From: Catenulispora rubra
GTDB lineage: Bacteria > Actinomycetota > Actinomycetes > Streptomycetales > Catenulisporaceae
DNA: 64,000 bases
NCBI RefSeq assembly: GCF_015356825.1
Contig: NZ_JAACYW010000006.1
Coordinates: forward strand, 1-64,000
Direction: 5' to 3'
The notes beneath the pieces are model-generated. The model was not told the origin of the DNA and made no database searches. It saw only the letters and a list, made by a program, of their open reading frames with translations. Shown piece after piece: positions 34,239 to 43,735 of the stretch. Each line of letters starts with the position of its first letter. The first letter of the stretch is position 1. The translations under genes and the position numbers were made by a program.

Positions 34239-34395
34239 GTGCTCGTCGCCCACGCAGGAATTACAGGGTCCCAGCGCCAGGTGAACCACCTCGCAATCCA
34301 TCCGCCGCGGCCCGGCTTGGTTCTTACTGGCAACTGGCCGTAGTGTCCTGCTCGCGGTTGGCATGAGCCTGTCATGCTCTTGTGCCGAGGGCAGC

Positions 34396-35124
34396 TCACA
34401 GCCACAGCAGGGTGAGCATGGTGCCTGCGGTCAGGTACGGCCCGAGCGGGATCCGGCTCTTCAACCGACCGCGGAACAGCTGCACCACGCCCCAGACCGT
34501 TGCGATCCCCCAGGCGACGGCGAACCCCTCAACCACCGATCCCCAACTCCGCGCGCCGAGCGTGAGCCCGATGAGCCCGGCGAACTTCAGGTCTCCGAGA
34601 CCGGTATCTGTGAACAGGCAAAGCACAAGGAACACCCCGAGCACCACCCCGCTGGCCTCCACCGCCCGGAGCATCGTGGCGTCGTCGCCGAACCAGTGGG
34701 CGTTGAGGCCCAGAAGTGCCAGGATCGCCGGGTAGGACGGCAGGGTGAGCCAGTCCGGCAGCCGCATTACGGCGATATCGATCGCCGCCAGCAGGGTGCC
34801 GACCATTGCGAAGTAGCCGTAGACGATGAACTGGTCATCGCTATTCAGCCGGACGATCACCAGGAACAGCTCGACGTCAATGCACGCCAGGGCGGCGATC
34901 CACCCCCAGCGTGACATACGGACCCGACGCCGCCCGCCATCCCCGACGCCGGACTCCATGCCGCGATCGATGTAGGTCTCCGCGATCTGGTTCAACACCG
35001 CACGGGTCGCAGGGACCATCTCCGACACCTGGGTGCTGGCGATGCGTGCCTGTACGAGTGCGTCGGCCAGGCGGCGGGTCTGCGGCGAGGCGTTCGCGGC
35101 ACGCGACAGGAGACGGTTCGACAT
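34396..35124 (-). CDS. Prepilin peptidase (A24 family), orphan
   Basis: 242 aa. After a ~60-residue soluble N-terminus come about six transmembrane segments. The two catalytic Asp sites of A24 aspartic peptidases are present: AIDIAVMRLPDWLTLPS and TGLGDLKFAGLIGL (GDxK). The N-methyltransferase domain with its CxxC motifs is lacking, as in TadV/CpaA types. No pilin or pilus assembly gene is in the window, so its substrate is unclear. It is divergent from the Type ISP gene, and the 551 bp between them hold no other supported gene. Confidence 0.82.
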   Translation of the reverse strand: MSNRLLSRAANASPQTRRLADALVQARIASTQVSEMVPATRAVLNQIAETYIDRGMESGVGDGGRRRVRMSRWGWIAALACIDVELFLVIVRLNSDDQFIVYGYFAMVGTLLAAIDIAVMRLPDWLTLPSYPAILALLGLNAHWFGDDATMLRAVEASGVVLGVFLVLCLFTDTGLGDLKFAGLIGLTLGARSWGSVVEGFAVAWGIATVWGVVQLFRGRLKSRIPLGPYLTAGTMLTLLWL

Positions 35125-35675
35125 GTTTCAGGGATCCCTGCGGTCTCACCCGGCGGTCCGCCGGTAGTTGCGATCCGGCATCAGCCAGAGGTCTGAGTCA
35201 CCGTAGGAGCCGTGGCTAGGCCGCAGACGCATGTACGGCCGTGTCCTTCCGCATGTCACACGATCGGGTGGATCAGCGTCGTTGCGGACAGACTGGAGCG
35301 TTCCTGGCCCGGCGGATGTTCGGCGTACCGCCGCGCAGCGAAGTCGGCGTGTTCGCGCTATCCGACGTCCGCGCACGGCAAGGCCGCCTAGGACGACTGA
35401 GGCCGACTGCACCGCGCGCTGCTGAACCTGTTCGGATCTCGACACGCACCGCCGCTTCCCTCGCGAGGTCGCCGAAGCCAACGCCGCCCGGTTACTGCCA
35501 GCCCGGCCACCGAAGCCGAGATTATCCGCGAGCACCCAGAAGAGTTGAATCTGCGCACCGGCCCTTGACTGGCCGTGAGTGTGGAGACCTCTGTTCGGGT
35601 GGGCGGTGTCAGACGAGGCCGATAGGCTGGGCGACCGTTGAGGTACGCGTGGGGTCGGCGGCGGAAAGGCGGACG

Positions 35676-38600
35676 GTGGGCACCTCGGTTCAGGACGTGA
35701 TTCGGGATATCCGCGCGAAGGCGACTAGCAACTCCGAGCGTGGCTCGCTGTTCGAGCAACTCATGGTCGGCTACCTGGTCACCGACGCCTTGTTCGCCGA
35801 CCGGTTCGAAAAGGTGTGGCGCTGGAAGGACTGGCCTGGCAACGGCGGTCGTCCAGACACCGGGATTGACCTAGTCGGCCTGGAGCGGGAGGGCGGGGGC
35901 TTCTGTGCCATCCAGTGCAAGTTCTACGAGCCGGATCACACGATCACCAAGCCGGACATCGACTCGTTCCTTGCCGCTTCCAGCAAGGTCGAGTTCACTA
36001 GCCGACTGATCATCTCCACGACCGAGAAGTGGAACCAAAACGCAGAGGACGCGATTACTGAACAGCAGCCACCGGTTAACCTCATCGGGTTGGCTGAGCT
36101 GGCCGCGAGCTCGATCGACTGGGACGCAATCACGATCACCGGGGACCTACAGATCGACCTCGCCGACTTCCATCGTCATGATCGCAAGCAGCCGCGCGAG
36201 CATCAGGAAACGGCGATTGCAACGGTCCTTGAGGGCTTCGCCGACCATGACCGCGGCAAGCTAATCATGGCGTGCGGTACTGGCAAGACATTCACCGCGC
36301 TGAAGATCGCCGAAGAGCTCGCCAACCGGAAGGTGATGGGCGACGACGGCGACGAACCGACCCGGGTGCTTTTCCTCCTGCCCTCGATTTCGCTGCTGTC
36401 GCAGACGTTGCGGGAGTGGACTGACAACACCGAGCTGAACTTGCATCCGTTCGCAGTCTGCTCGGACGCGAAGGCCACCGCTCGCGCAGCGAAGGACGAC
36501 AGTCAGGACATCCGGGCCCATGACCTAGCCTTGCCGTCGACGACTGATCCGAAGGTACTCGTTGCCCGGACAATGAAGTCGAAGGCCGGCACAGGCGAGC
36601 TGAGTGTGATTTTCTCCACCTACCAGTCGATCGACGTGATCAGCCAGGCCCAGGCGATGGGGATGCCGGAGTTCGATTTGATCGTTTGCGACGAGGCGCA
36701 CCGTACGACCGGGGTCACCCTGGCGGGTGCGGACGAGTCGCACTTCGTGAAGGTCCATGACAACGACTTCTTGGCCGCTGCCAAGCGCCTGTACATGACC
36801 GCGACCCCGCGAATCTACACCGACAGCAGCAAGGAACAGGTCAGTCGCAGCGACGCCATGCTGGCGTCGATGGACGACGAGAAGCTGTTCGGACCGGAGT
36901 TCCACCGCCTCGGCTTCGGCGAGGCAGTGGAGAGGAAACTGTTGACCGATTACAAGGTAATCGTTCTGGCCATCGACGAGCAGTACGTCTCCGCACATTT
37001 CCAGGCGCAGTTCGCCAACGACGGCGAACTGAACTTGGAGGACCGCTGCAAGATCGTCGGCTGCTGGAACGCCCTATCCAAGCGTTCAGGCCGCGATGCG
37101 GAGTCCGGTGGCGGGTTTGCCCCCGACGAGCCGCCGATGAAGCGAGCCGTGGCGTTCGCCGCGAATATCGCTGCATCCAAGAAGATCCGAGATCTGTTCC
37201 CCGACACCGTCGACCAGTTCCGGACCGGCCCGAACGATGGGGTACGCTGCGAGGTCCACCACGTCGACGGCACCATGAACGCCCTTGTGCGCAACAAGGA
37301 GCTGAACTGGCTCAAAGAGGATTCAGACGAGGGCAACTGCCGGATCCTCACCAACGCCCGATGCCTGTCCGAGGGCGTCGACGTGCCGTCGTTGGACGCG
37401 GTGCTGTTCCTGAATCCGCGCAACTCCCAAGTCGACGTCGTGCAGTCCGTCGGGCGCGTCATGCGCAAGGCCGACGGCAAGGACTTTGGGTACATCATCC
37501 TGCCGGTCGCGGTGCCGGCAGGGATGCCGCCGGAGAAGGCGCTGGACGACAACCGGCGTTTCCAGGTCGTCTGGCAGGTGCTGCAGGCACTGCGCGCCCA
37601 CGACGACCGGTTCAACGCCATGATCAACAAGATCGAGCTGAATAAGCAAAAGCCCGACAACATCATGCTGATCCCGGTCGGCGACGAAGACGGCCTCGGC
37701 GACGGTCCGAACTTGGACCCGACCCAGCTCGCTCTTCCGTTCGGCGAGTGGGACGACGCGTTGTACGCAAAGATCGTGAAGAAGGTCGGCGAGCGGACGT
37801 ACTGGCAGCAGTGGTCCAAGGACGTCGCCAAACTCGCCGAGGAGCACGTCGACCGCATCGCCCAAGCGCTCAAGGACGCTGACAAGCAGGAGCGATTCGA
37901 GGCGTTCCTGACCGAACTGCGCAACACGATAAACCCGGGCGTCACCGAGGCCCAGGCCATCGACATGCTTGCTCAGCACCTAATCACTAAGCCGGTCTTC
38001 GAGGCGTTGTTTGCCGGATACCAGTTCTCAGAGAAGAACCCGGTTTCGGTGGCGATGCAGTCGATGCTGGAGGCATTGGAGGATCGAACCCTCGGCACTG
38101 AACACCAGAAGCTGGAGAGCTTCTACGACTCGGTACGCCGGCGGGCTGAGGGTATCGACAACCACGAAGGCCGACAGAAGGTCATCACCGAACTGTACGA
38201 GCAGTTCTTCAAGACAGCGCTGCCCAAGACCGCTGACGCCCTCGGAATCGTCTACACACCGGTCGAAGTTGTTGACTTCATTCTGCGCGCCACTGACCAG
38301 GCGCTCGGCAAGTATTGGGGCGTCGGGCTGACCAGCGAGGGCGTGCAGGTACTGGACCCGTTCACTGGTACCGGGACGTTCCTGGTGCGGCTGATGGAGT
38401 CTGGGCTGATCAAGCCCGAGGACCTGCTTCGCAAGTACACTTGGGAGCTGAACGCCAACGAGATCCTGCTGCTGGCCTACTACATCGCCGCGATCAACAT
38501 CGAAGCCTCTTTCCACCACTGCTACCGGATGGAGAACGTCGACGTCGACCAGACGTACATCCCATTCAACGGGATCGTGCTGACCGATACCTTCCAGATG

Positions 38601-40481
38601 AGCGAGAGCGCGCAGGAGGCGCTGCCAATCGTCCTGGAGGGGAACCACGAACGGGCAGAGCGACAGAAGAAGCTCGACATCCGCGTCATCATCGGCAATC
38701 CGCCATACTCGGTCGGACAGGACAGCCAGAACGACAACAACCAGAACCTGAAATACGGCGCGCTCGACGCGCACATCGCCGTCACCTACGCGGCGCAGTC
38801 GACAGCTACGAACAAGAACTCGCTCTACGACTCATACATCCGTGCCATCCGCTGGGCCACCGACCGGATCAAGGATGAGGGCATCGTCTGCTTCGTCTCC
38901 AACGGCGGGTACATCGACGGCAACACCGCCGACGGACTGCGCAAGACGCTCGTCAGCGAGTACGACGCCATCTATTGCTACAATCTACGCGGGAACCAGC
39001 GGACCGCTGGCGAACTGTCACGGCGTGAGGGCGGTAAGATCTTCGGCTCCGGCAGTCGGAGTACCGTCGCAATCCTGCTGCTGGTCAAGGGCGGTGAGGC
39101 TGCCACGATAGCCGAGGGTGGCTGCCGCCTGTTCTACCGCGACATCGGCGATCATCTCAGTCGGGAGCAGAAGTTGGCGATGCTCGCCGGGCAGGACCTC
39201 GGGTCCGTGGACTGGGAGCTGATTGAGCCGAGTCCACAAGGTGACTGGATCAACCACCGGGACGACCGGTTCGACGCTTTCCAGGAAATCGGAGATAAAA
39301 CTGCCAAGCAGATGGGCGTCTTTGGCCTTCATTCGCCAGGTGTGCAGTCGAACCGCGACGCCTGGGTCTATAATTTCTCAAAGCAGCAAGTCGAGCAGAA
39401 CGTAGAAGCGACAGTCAGTTTCTTCAATAGCCAGGTTGACGAATATAAGGCCGCCTCCTCTGGAAGCAAGTTGGACGCTGATGCGTTCGTCGACCGAGAC
39501 GGCGCGCGTATTAGCTGGACGTCCGGATTGATTGCTGATGTCGGGCGCGGGCGACGCCTTGAGTTTGACCCATCGTTGATCCGGCAGAGCGTATATCGCC
39601 CGTTCTCTAAGCAGTACTTGTACTTTGGTGGTGGACTGAACCATCGGCCGGGAAAGACCTCTCGAATGTTCCCTGAGCCGGGCGTCGCCAACGTCGGCTT
39701 CTACAACGTCGGCAATAGTTCAGCGGTACCTTTTTCGGTGATCATGGTCGACTCGGTACCCGATCTACATGTTACGGGGGCCGGCAGCGCTGGCCAGTTC
39801 TTCCCCCGCTACCGCTTTGACGAAGCCGAGCACGATCTGTTCTCCGCGGCCTCCGACACCCCCGGCTATACCCGCATCGACAATATCACCGACGCGACAC
39901 TGAAATCCTACCGTAACACCTACGGCAGCTCCGCATCGAAGGACGACATCTTCTACTACGTCTACGCCCTGCTCCATTCGCCCGAGTACCGCGAGACGTT
40001 CGCCGCCGACCTGAAGAAGTCGTTGCCGCGCATCCCGAAAGTCCGCGACTTCCAGGACTTCGCCACCGCCGGCCGTGCTCTAGCTGATCTACACCTGAAC
40101 TACGAGTCGGTCCAGTTGTACCCGCTGACGGAGACCCCATCGGCCCCGACGTCAAACCCGAGGGCGTTCTACAGGGTCGAGAAGATGAAGTTCGGTGCCA
40201 CGGGCGACAGGTCGAAGATCCACTACAATCGCAACGTCACCGTCTCTGGCATCCCCGCCGAAGCATACGACTATCAGCTCGGCGCTCGCAGCGCGATCGA
40301 GTGGATCATCGATCGGTACCAGGTCAAGACAGACAAGGCCAGCGGCATCGTCAACGACCCGAACGACTGGTCCGACGACCCCCGCTACATCATCGACCTC
40401 CTCGCGCGGATCGTCACCATGAGTTTGGAGACGATAAAGATCGTCAACGCGCTCCCGACCCTCGACATTCTCGACGAGTGA
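35676..40481 (+). CDS. Type ISP single-chain restriction-modification enzyme
   Basis: About 1601 aa, the size of LlaGI/LlaBIII-type enzymes. In order: an Mrr-like nuclease (DTGIDLVGLE...AIQCKFY, near residues 60-85), an SF2 translocase with Walker A ACGTGKT, DEAH (VCDEAHR) and TATPR, then an N6-adenine methyltransferase with motif I DPFTGTGTFL and catalytic NPPY (IGNPPYSVGQ), and a C-terminal target-recognition region. It cuts and methylates DNA in one polypeptide. The start is uncertain: GTG 35676 (GTSVQDVIRDIR) and GTG 35649 both have weak ribosome sites; the frame further upstream is not protein-like. Confidence 0.9.
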   Translation: MGTSVQDVIRDIRAKATSNSERGSLFEQLMVGYLVTDALFADRFEKVWRWKDWPGNGGRPDTGIDLVGLEREGGGFCAIQCKFYEPDHTITKPDIDSFLAASSKVEFTSRLIISTTEKWNQNAEDAITEQQPPVNLIGLAELAASSIDWDAITITGDLQIDLADFHRHDRKQPREHQETAIATVLEGFADHDRGKLIMACGTGKTFTALKIAEELANRKVMGDDGDEPTRVLFLLPSISLLSQTLREWTDNTELNLHPFAVCSDAKATARAAKDDSQDIRAHDLALPSTTDPKVLVARTMKSKAGTGELSVIFSTYQSIDVISQAQAMGMPEFDLIVCDEAHRTTGVTLAGADESHFVKVHDNDFLAAAKRLYMTATPRIYTDSSKEQVSRSDAMLASMDDEKLFGPEFHRLGFGEAVERKLLTDYKVIVLAIDEQYVSAHFQAQFANDGELNLEDRCKIVGCWNALSKRSGRDAESGGGFAPDEPPMKRAVAFAANIAASKKIRDLFPDTVDQFRTGPNDGVRCEVHHVDGTMNALVRNKELNWLKEDSDEGNCRILTNARCLSEGVDVPSLDAVLFLNPRNSQVDVVQSVGRVMRKADGKDFGYIILPVAVPAGMPPEKALDDNRRFQVVWQVLQALRAHDDRFNAMINKIELNKQKPDNIMLIPVGDEDGLGDGPNLDPTQLALPFGEWDDALYAKIVKKVGERTYWQQWSKDVAKLAEEHVDRIAQALKDADKQERFEAFLTELRNTINPGVTEAQAIDMLAQHLITKPVFEALFAGYQFSEKNPVSVAMQSMLEALEDRTLGTEHQKLESFYDSVRRRAEGIDNHEGRQKVITELYEQFFKTALPKTADALGIVYTPVEVVDFILRATDQALGKYWGVGLTSEGVQVLDPFTGTGTFLVRLMESGLIKPEDLLRKYTWELNANEILLLAYYIAAINIEASFHHCYRMENVDVDQTYIPFNGIVLTDTFQMSESAQEALPIVLEGNHERAERQKKLDIRVIIGNPPYSVGQDSQNDNNQNLKYGALDAHIAVTYAAQSTATNKNSLYDSYIRAIRWATDRIKDEGIVCFVSNGGYIDGNTADGLRKTLVSEYDAIYCYNLRGNQRTAGELSRREGGKIFGSGSRSTVAILLLVKGGEAATIAEGGCRLFYRDIGDHLSREQKLAMLAGQDLGSVDWELIEPSPQGDWINHRDDRFDAFQEIGDKTAKQMGVFGLHSPGVQSNRDAWVYNFSKQQVEQNVEATVSFFNSQVDEYKAASSGSKLDADAFVDRDGARISWTSGLIADVGRGRRLEFDPSLIRQSVYRPFSKQYLYFGGGLNHRPGKTSRMFPEPGVANVGFYNVGNSSAVPFSVIMVDSVPDLHVTGAGSAGQFFPRYRFDEAEHDLFSAASDTPGYTRIDNITDATLKSYRNTYGSSASKDDIFYYVYALLHSPEYRETFAADLKKSLPRIPKVRDFQDFATAGRALADLHLNYESVQLYPLTETPSAPTSNPRAFYRVEKMKFGATGDRSKIHYNRNVTVSGIPAEAYDYQLGARSAIEWIIDRYQVKTDKASGIVNDPNDWSDDPRYIIDLLARIVTMSLETIKIVNALPTLDILDE

Positions 40482-40613
40482 GCCCGGCGCAAAAGCGCTG
40501 ATTACTCCGCTGACCAGCCACGAACCGTCCCGACGAACTCCGACATAACAGCCCACAGCCCAGCGCATCGCATTACAGTTGACCGGAGAACCCGACTACG
40601 AAGGATCGCCTCG

Positions 40614-41495
40614 ATGTCCACCGACCTGCGGGAACAAGCGGCGTTGATCGCCCTGCTCCGTCGTGGCGGAAGGAACTGGCAGGAGATCGCTGGAGCCGTC
40701 GAACGCGCAGGGTCAGCGACGCGGGTTTTGAAGGACGAGCCAGACGGCCAGGATGCTCTGTTCGAGCTTGAGGAACAGTTTGACCTGTCGGATATCGAAG
40801 ACGAGATCACGAAGTGGCGGGGTAAGGGGTTCGGATTCCTCACACTCCTGGACGCCGATTACCCAGCCCGGCTGCGAATGGTCCACCAGCGTCCGCCGTT
40901 TCTGTTCGCCAACGGGACTCTGGCACCGGACGACCTTGCCGTCGCCGTAGTCGGGACTCGCGAGCCCTCGCCACGCGGCCTGAGTCAGGCGTCAGCGATC
41001 GCCGAAGGCCTGGCACAGCGCGGCGTAACCGTGGTGAGCGGTCTGGCCAAGGGGATCGACGCTGCGGCACACCGAGCTTGTCTGGATGCTGGCGGACGGA
41101 CCGTTGCAGTCATCGGGACCGGTATCCGCCGCTCCTACCCCGCACAGAACGCCGAGCTTCAGCGTGAGATCGTTCACAAGGGCCTGGTGCTGTCCCAGTT
41201 CTGGCCCGATGCTCCGCCGACGAAGCAGTCTTTTCCGATGCGCAACGCCGTGATGAGCGGCTACGCGCTCGCAACAGTGGTTATCGAAGCCGCGTACCAG
41301 AGCGGCGCTCGGATGCAGGCACGGCTGGCGCTGGAGCACGGTCGGCACGTCTTCCTGATGAAGTCCTTGCTGATGCACGAATGGGCGAGAGAATACGCAC
41401 AGCGACCGAACGCGACGGTCGTGGAGTCGGCCGAAGAGGTGTTCCAGGGGCTGGATGGGCTCTTCCCGGCACCTGACGAGTTGGTCTGGACATAG
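40614..41495 (+). CDS. DprA/Smf-like protein
   Basis: 293 aa. A helical N-terminal region is followed by the DprA Rossmann domain: YPARLRMVHQRPPFLFANG, VAVVGTREPSPRGLSQA, VTVVSGLAKGIDAAAHRACLDAGGRTVAVIGTGIRRSYPAQNAEL, then VVIEAAYQSGARMQARLALEHGRHVF. Housekeeping DprA binds ssDNA and loads RecA; this copy lacks the C-terminal winged helix. It is 132 bp behind the Type ISP gene and 22 bp before a phosphoribosyltransferase gene, so a conflict role is more likely than competence (inference). Confidence 0.88.
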   Translation: MSTDLREQAALIALLRRGGRNWQEIAGAVERAGSATRVLKDEPDGQDALFELEEQFDLSDIEDEITKWRGKGFGFLTLLDADYPARLRMVHQRPPFLFANGTLAPDDLAVAVVGTREPSPRGLSQASAIAEGLAQRGVTVVSGLAKGIDAAAHRACLDAGGRTVAVIGTGIRRSYPAQNAELQREIVHKGLVLSQFWPDAPPTKQSFPMRNAVMSGYALATVVIEAAYQSGARMQARLALEHGRHVFLMKSLLMHEWAREYAQRPNATVVESAEEVFQGLDGLFPAPDELVWT

Positions 41496-41517
41496 AACGG
41501 GGAGGACAGGGGCGGCC

Positions 41518-42294
41518 GTGGTCAGTGTCCAGCAGGTCAGCGACCAGTACACCAATAAGATCCTGATCCATCCGCCTGGCCTCGCCGACGGTGTGTGCGG
41601 CGTGTGTCACACCTGGGTCACCGGCTATAGCCTCTGTTGGGCCTGCAAAGAGAACCGCGGCAAGTTCGGGCAACTCGCGGCGGACGTCGTCGTTCCGATC
41701 GGCATGTCCGTGAAGGGCCAGCAATACGCTCACGAACTTCACAACTACAAGGACGGCCGCGATTCTCGGACGGCCTTGTTGATCGGTGCTCGACTCGCAT
41801 GCGTTCTCTGGCGGTTCTTGACCGAGCATGAAGCCTGCGTCGCACGCGCGGCGGGCGTGGAGGCCGCAGCGTTTCAGGCGGTGACGACGGTCCCGAGCGG
41901 CAGTGGGAGGATTGGCGAACACCCCCTGCGACGCATGGCTGCGACGTGGGTTGAGCCGGCGAGGAGCCGCTACGTCGACCTGCTGGAAGCGACGAATGCG
42001 AACAGCAAGGAACGCGATCACGAGGTCGTCGTGGATCGGTACCGGATGCGCGAAAAGTCGGTCAAGGGCGCTTCGGTCTTGCTGATCGACGATACGTGGA
42101 CGAAGGGCGTTCACGCGCAGGCCGCCGCGGCGACGTTGAAGGCCGCTGGCGCCACGCACGTCGCGGTCCTCGTTCTTGGACGCCACATCAATCCGGAGTA
42201 TCAGGATCACAAACTCCTCGTGGGCCGCGCCGCGCAGCGGCCGTTCACCTGGGACTGGTGTTGTGTCCACGACCTACCGAACGGGCTCTGGTAG
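41518..42294 (+). CDS. ComF-like phosphoribosyltransferase with zinc ribbon
   Basis: 258 aa. An N-terminal CxxC...CxxC zinc ribbon (CGVCHTWVTGYSLCWAC, residues ~24-40) precedes a type I PRTase fold with the PRPP loop VLLIDDTWTKGVHAQAAA (~178-195; consensus DD-x-x-TTG). ComF has this same layout. The enzyme would use PRPP, but its acceptor is unknown. GTG 41518 is chosen over an ATG inside the dprA-like gene. It is in one operon with the DprA-like gene and converges on NurA with a 29-bp gap. Confidence 0.82.
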   Translation: MVSVQQVSDQYTNKILIHPPGLADGVCGVCHTWVTGYSLCWACKENRGKFGQLAADVVVPIGMSVKGQQYAHELHNYKDGRDSRTALLIGARLACVLWRFLTEHEACVARAAGVEAAAFQAVTTVPSGSGRIGEHPLRRMAATWVEPARSRYVDLLEATNANSKERDHEVVVDRYRMREKSVKGASVLLIDDTWTKGVHAQAAAATLKAAGATHVAVLVLGRHINPEYQDHKLLVGRAAQRPFTWDWCCVHDLPNGLW

Positions 42295-42323
42295 ACAGCG
42301 AAAGGACTAGATGCAGGGAAGCC

Positions 42324-43733
42324 TCACCGCCGCATCGTGTCACGGGCGAAGCTCTCGAGGATGCGGGTGCTGGGTACCTCGGACAGCGAGACCAGACGGT
42401 TAGCCAGAGCAACCGGGATGAGTGCGTTGTCGTACATGGAGCATCGTAGCTCGGCGAGCACAGCGAAGACGTTCTCGACGCACAGATAGTCCCACAAGCT
42501 GGGCGCGGGGTTGTGTCCTCCCCGGGTCGGCACCGTGGCCACGTAGGTGCTGCGGTCTGCGGCCTTGAAGATGATCTTTCCGCCCCAGTAAGTGTTCTGA
42601 CCGTAGGTGATGGTCGAGCCGGGGTCGCCGGGGACGATGTACTTGTAGATGTAGTCGTTCGAAAGCGGGAGTGCGACGCCGGCGATCGGGCCGTCGGCGA
42701 GGGCCGCGTCCATGGCCTCGTCGAGCGTTTTCTCGATGTGCATCGCATGTTCCACGAACGCGCCGCTCTTTTCGAGACCCACGATGTTTAGCAGCGGCAG
42801 GCGCTTAGTTTGGTCGGCCGGGTCGGGAAAGGCCGCGAGGAAGTCCGCGAGTTCGCGTAGCGGGTCGCTGAGGTCGGCGACCTGGCCGAACAGGGCGAGC
42901 GGGCCATCTTTGATGAACAGGAACTCGCGCAGCAGGATTGGCTTCATCTCCCACAGCGTGTGGATGACGTTGACGAGGGCGAGTGTTTCCAGCACTGACA
43001 TGAGGAATGATGTGGTGCGGCTTGCACCTTGCTCCTCGTCGATCAGTTCGTGGAGTCGAAGGACGTCGGCGAGGTAGACCGGGCCTTCGCAATGCGGGCA
43101 CTGCTGGTGGATCGGCGAGTCATGTCTGAGAGTGAGGCCGTCGTAGTCGCAGCCAGTGATGGGCGCATTCGGGCACCGGCGAAGTCGTCGGGCCTTCGCC
43201 GGAGCATCGATCCAGCGTCGGAAGAGCAGCCAGCGCAGCGTGTCGTAGAGTGTGCGCTCGCCGTCGGGGTGCCCTTTCAGGAACTCGTGAACTGTGAGCC
43301 GGAAGGAACCCTGGAGGCTCAGGCCCCGGCGGGAGATATTGTGTGTGGGTGCTGCCAGTTGGAAGCGCTCGATTTTCTTGAGCTTGGCGAGGTCCTCAGG
43401 AGCGATAAACGGTTCCTCATCGAGCGCACGGAGGTCGTCGAGTCGGAATATGAGCGGCCCGAAGGCGAAGAACGTGATGGCGGCCGATGGGAACTCCTGC
43501 CGCACGACGGCTTCACGGAAGCTGCCGTCGACCGCCACCACATGCCTGATTGGCATGCATTCCGGGAGCCCGACCGTGACTAGTTGGTCTTGCACGGTCT
43601 GGGTGTCGGCCGCGCGCGGAACGCTGCATTCCGCGATGAGTGCCTGGACCTGCGGCGACGCGATGATGTTCGCGTGTGAGATCTTGCTGGCGCGTTCCAT
43701 TGGTTTGCGGCCACGCACGCTGGAGTAGGACAC
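42324..43733 (-). CDS. NurA-domain nuclease
   Basis: 469 aa. The NurA signature VVAVDGSFREAVV (residues ~60-72) gives the first metal-binding Asp, and LFIKDGPLALFGQ supplies the later conserved Asp. A zinc-ribbon insertion (RRCPNAPITGCDYDG...HQQCPHCEGPVY) lies mid-protein. NurA is a 5'-3' DNA nuclease that works inside HerA hexamers. GTG 43733 starts 2 nt after the herA stop with GGGAAG upstream, so the two are translationally coupled. Confidence 0.85.
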   Translation of the reverse strand: MSYSSVRGRKPMERASKISHANIIASPQVQALIAECSVPRAADTQTVQDQLVTVGLPECMPIRHVVAVDGSFREAVVRQEFPSAAITFFAFGPLIFRLDDLRALDEEPFIAPEDLAKLKKIERFQLAAPTHNISRRGLSLQGSFRLTVHEFLKGHPDGERTLYDTLRWLLFRRWIDAPAKARRLRRCPNAPITGCDYDGLTLRHDSPIHQQCPHCEGPVYLADVLRLHELIDEEQGASRTTSFLMSVLETLALVNVIHTLWEMKPILLREFLFIKDGPLALFGQVADLSDPLRELADFLAAFPDPADQTKRLPLLNIVGLEKSGAFVEHAMHIEKTLDEAMDAALADGPIAGVALPLSNDYIYKYIVPGDPGSTITYGQNTYWGGKIIFKAADRSTYVATVPTRGGHNPAPSLWDYLCVENVFAVLAELRCSMYDNALIPVALANRLVSLSEVPSTRILESFARDTMRR

Positions 43734-43735
43734 CG

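Larger units (their letters stand above)
33815..34395. other. Intergenic region, 581 bp
   Basis: It holds the Rhs toxin promoter (33921-33949) and a small hairpin (34222-34238). I see no gene in it. Confidence 0.5.

Noticed and set aside
35241-35675. Upstream in-frame extension of the Type ISP gene
   Set aside because: Arg/Pro-rich without similarity to the family N-terminus; the nuclease domain begins just after 35676.
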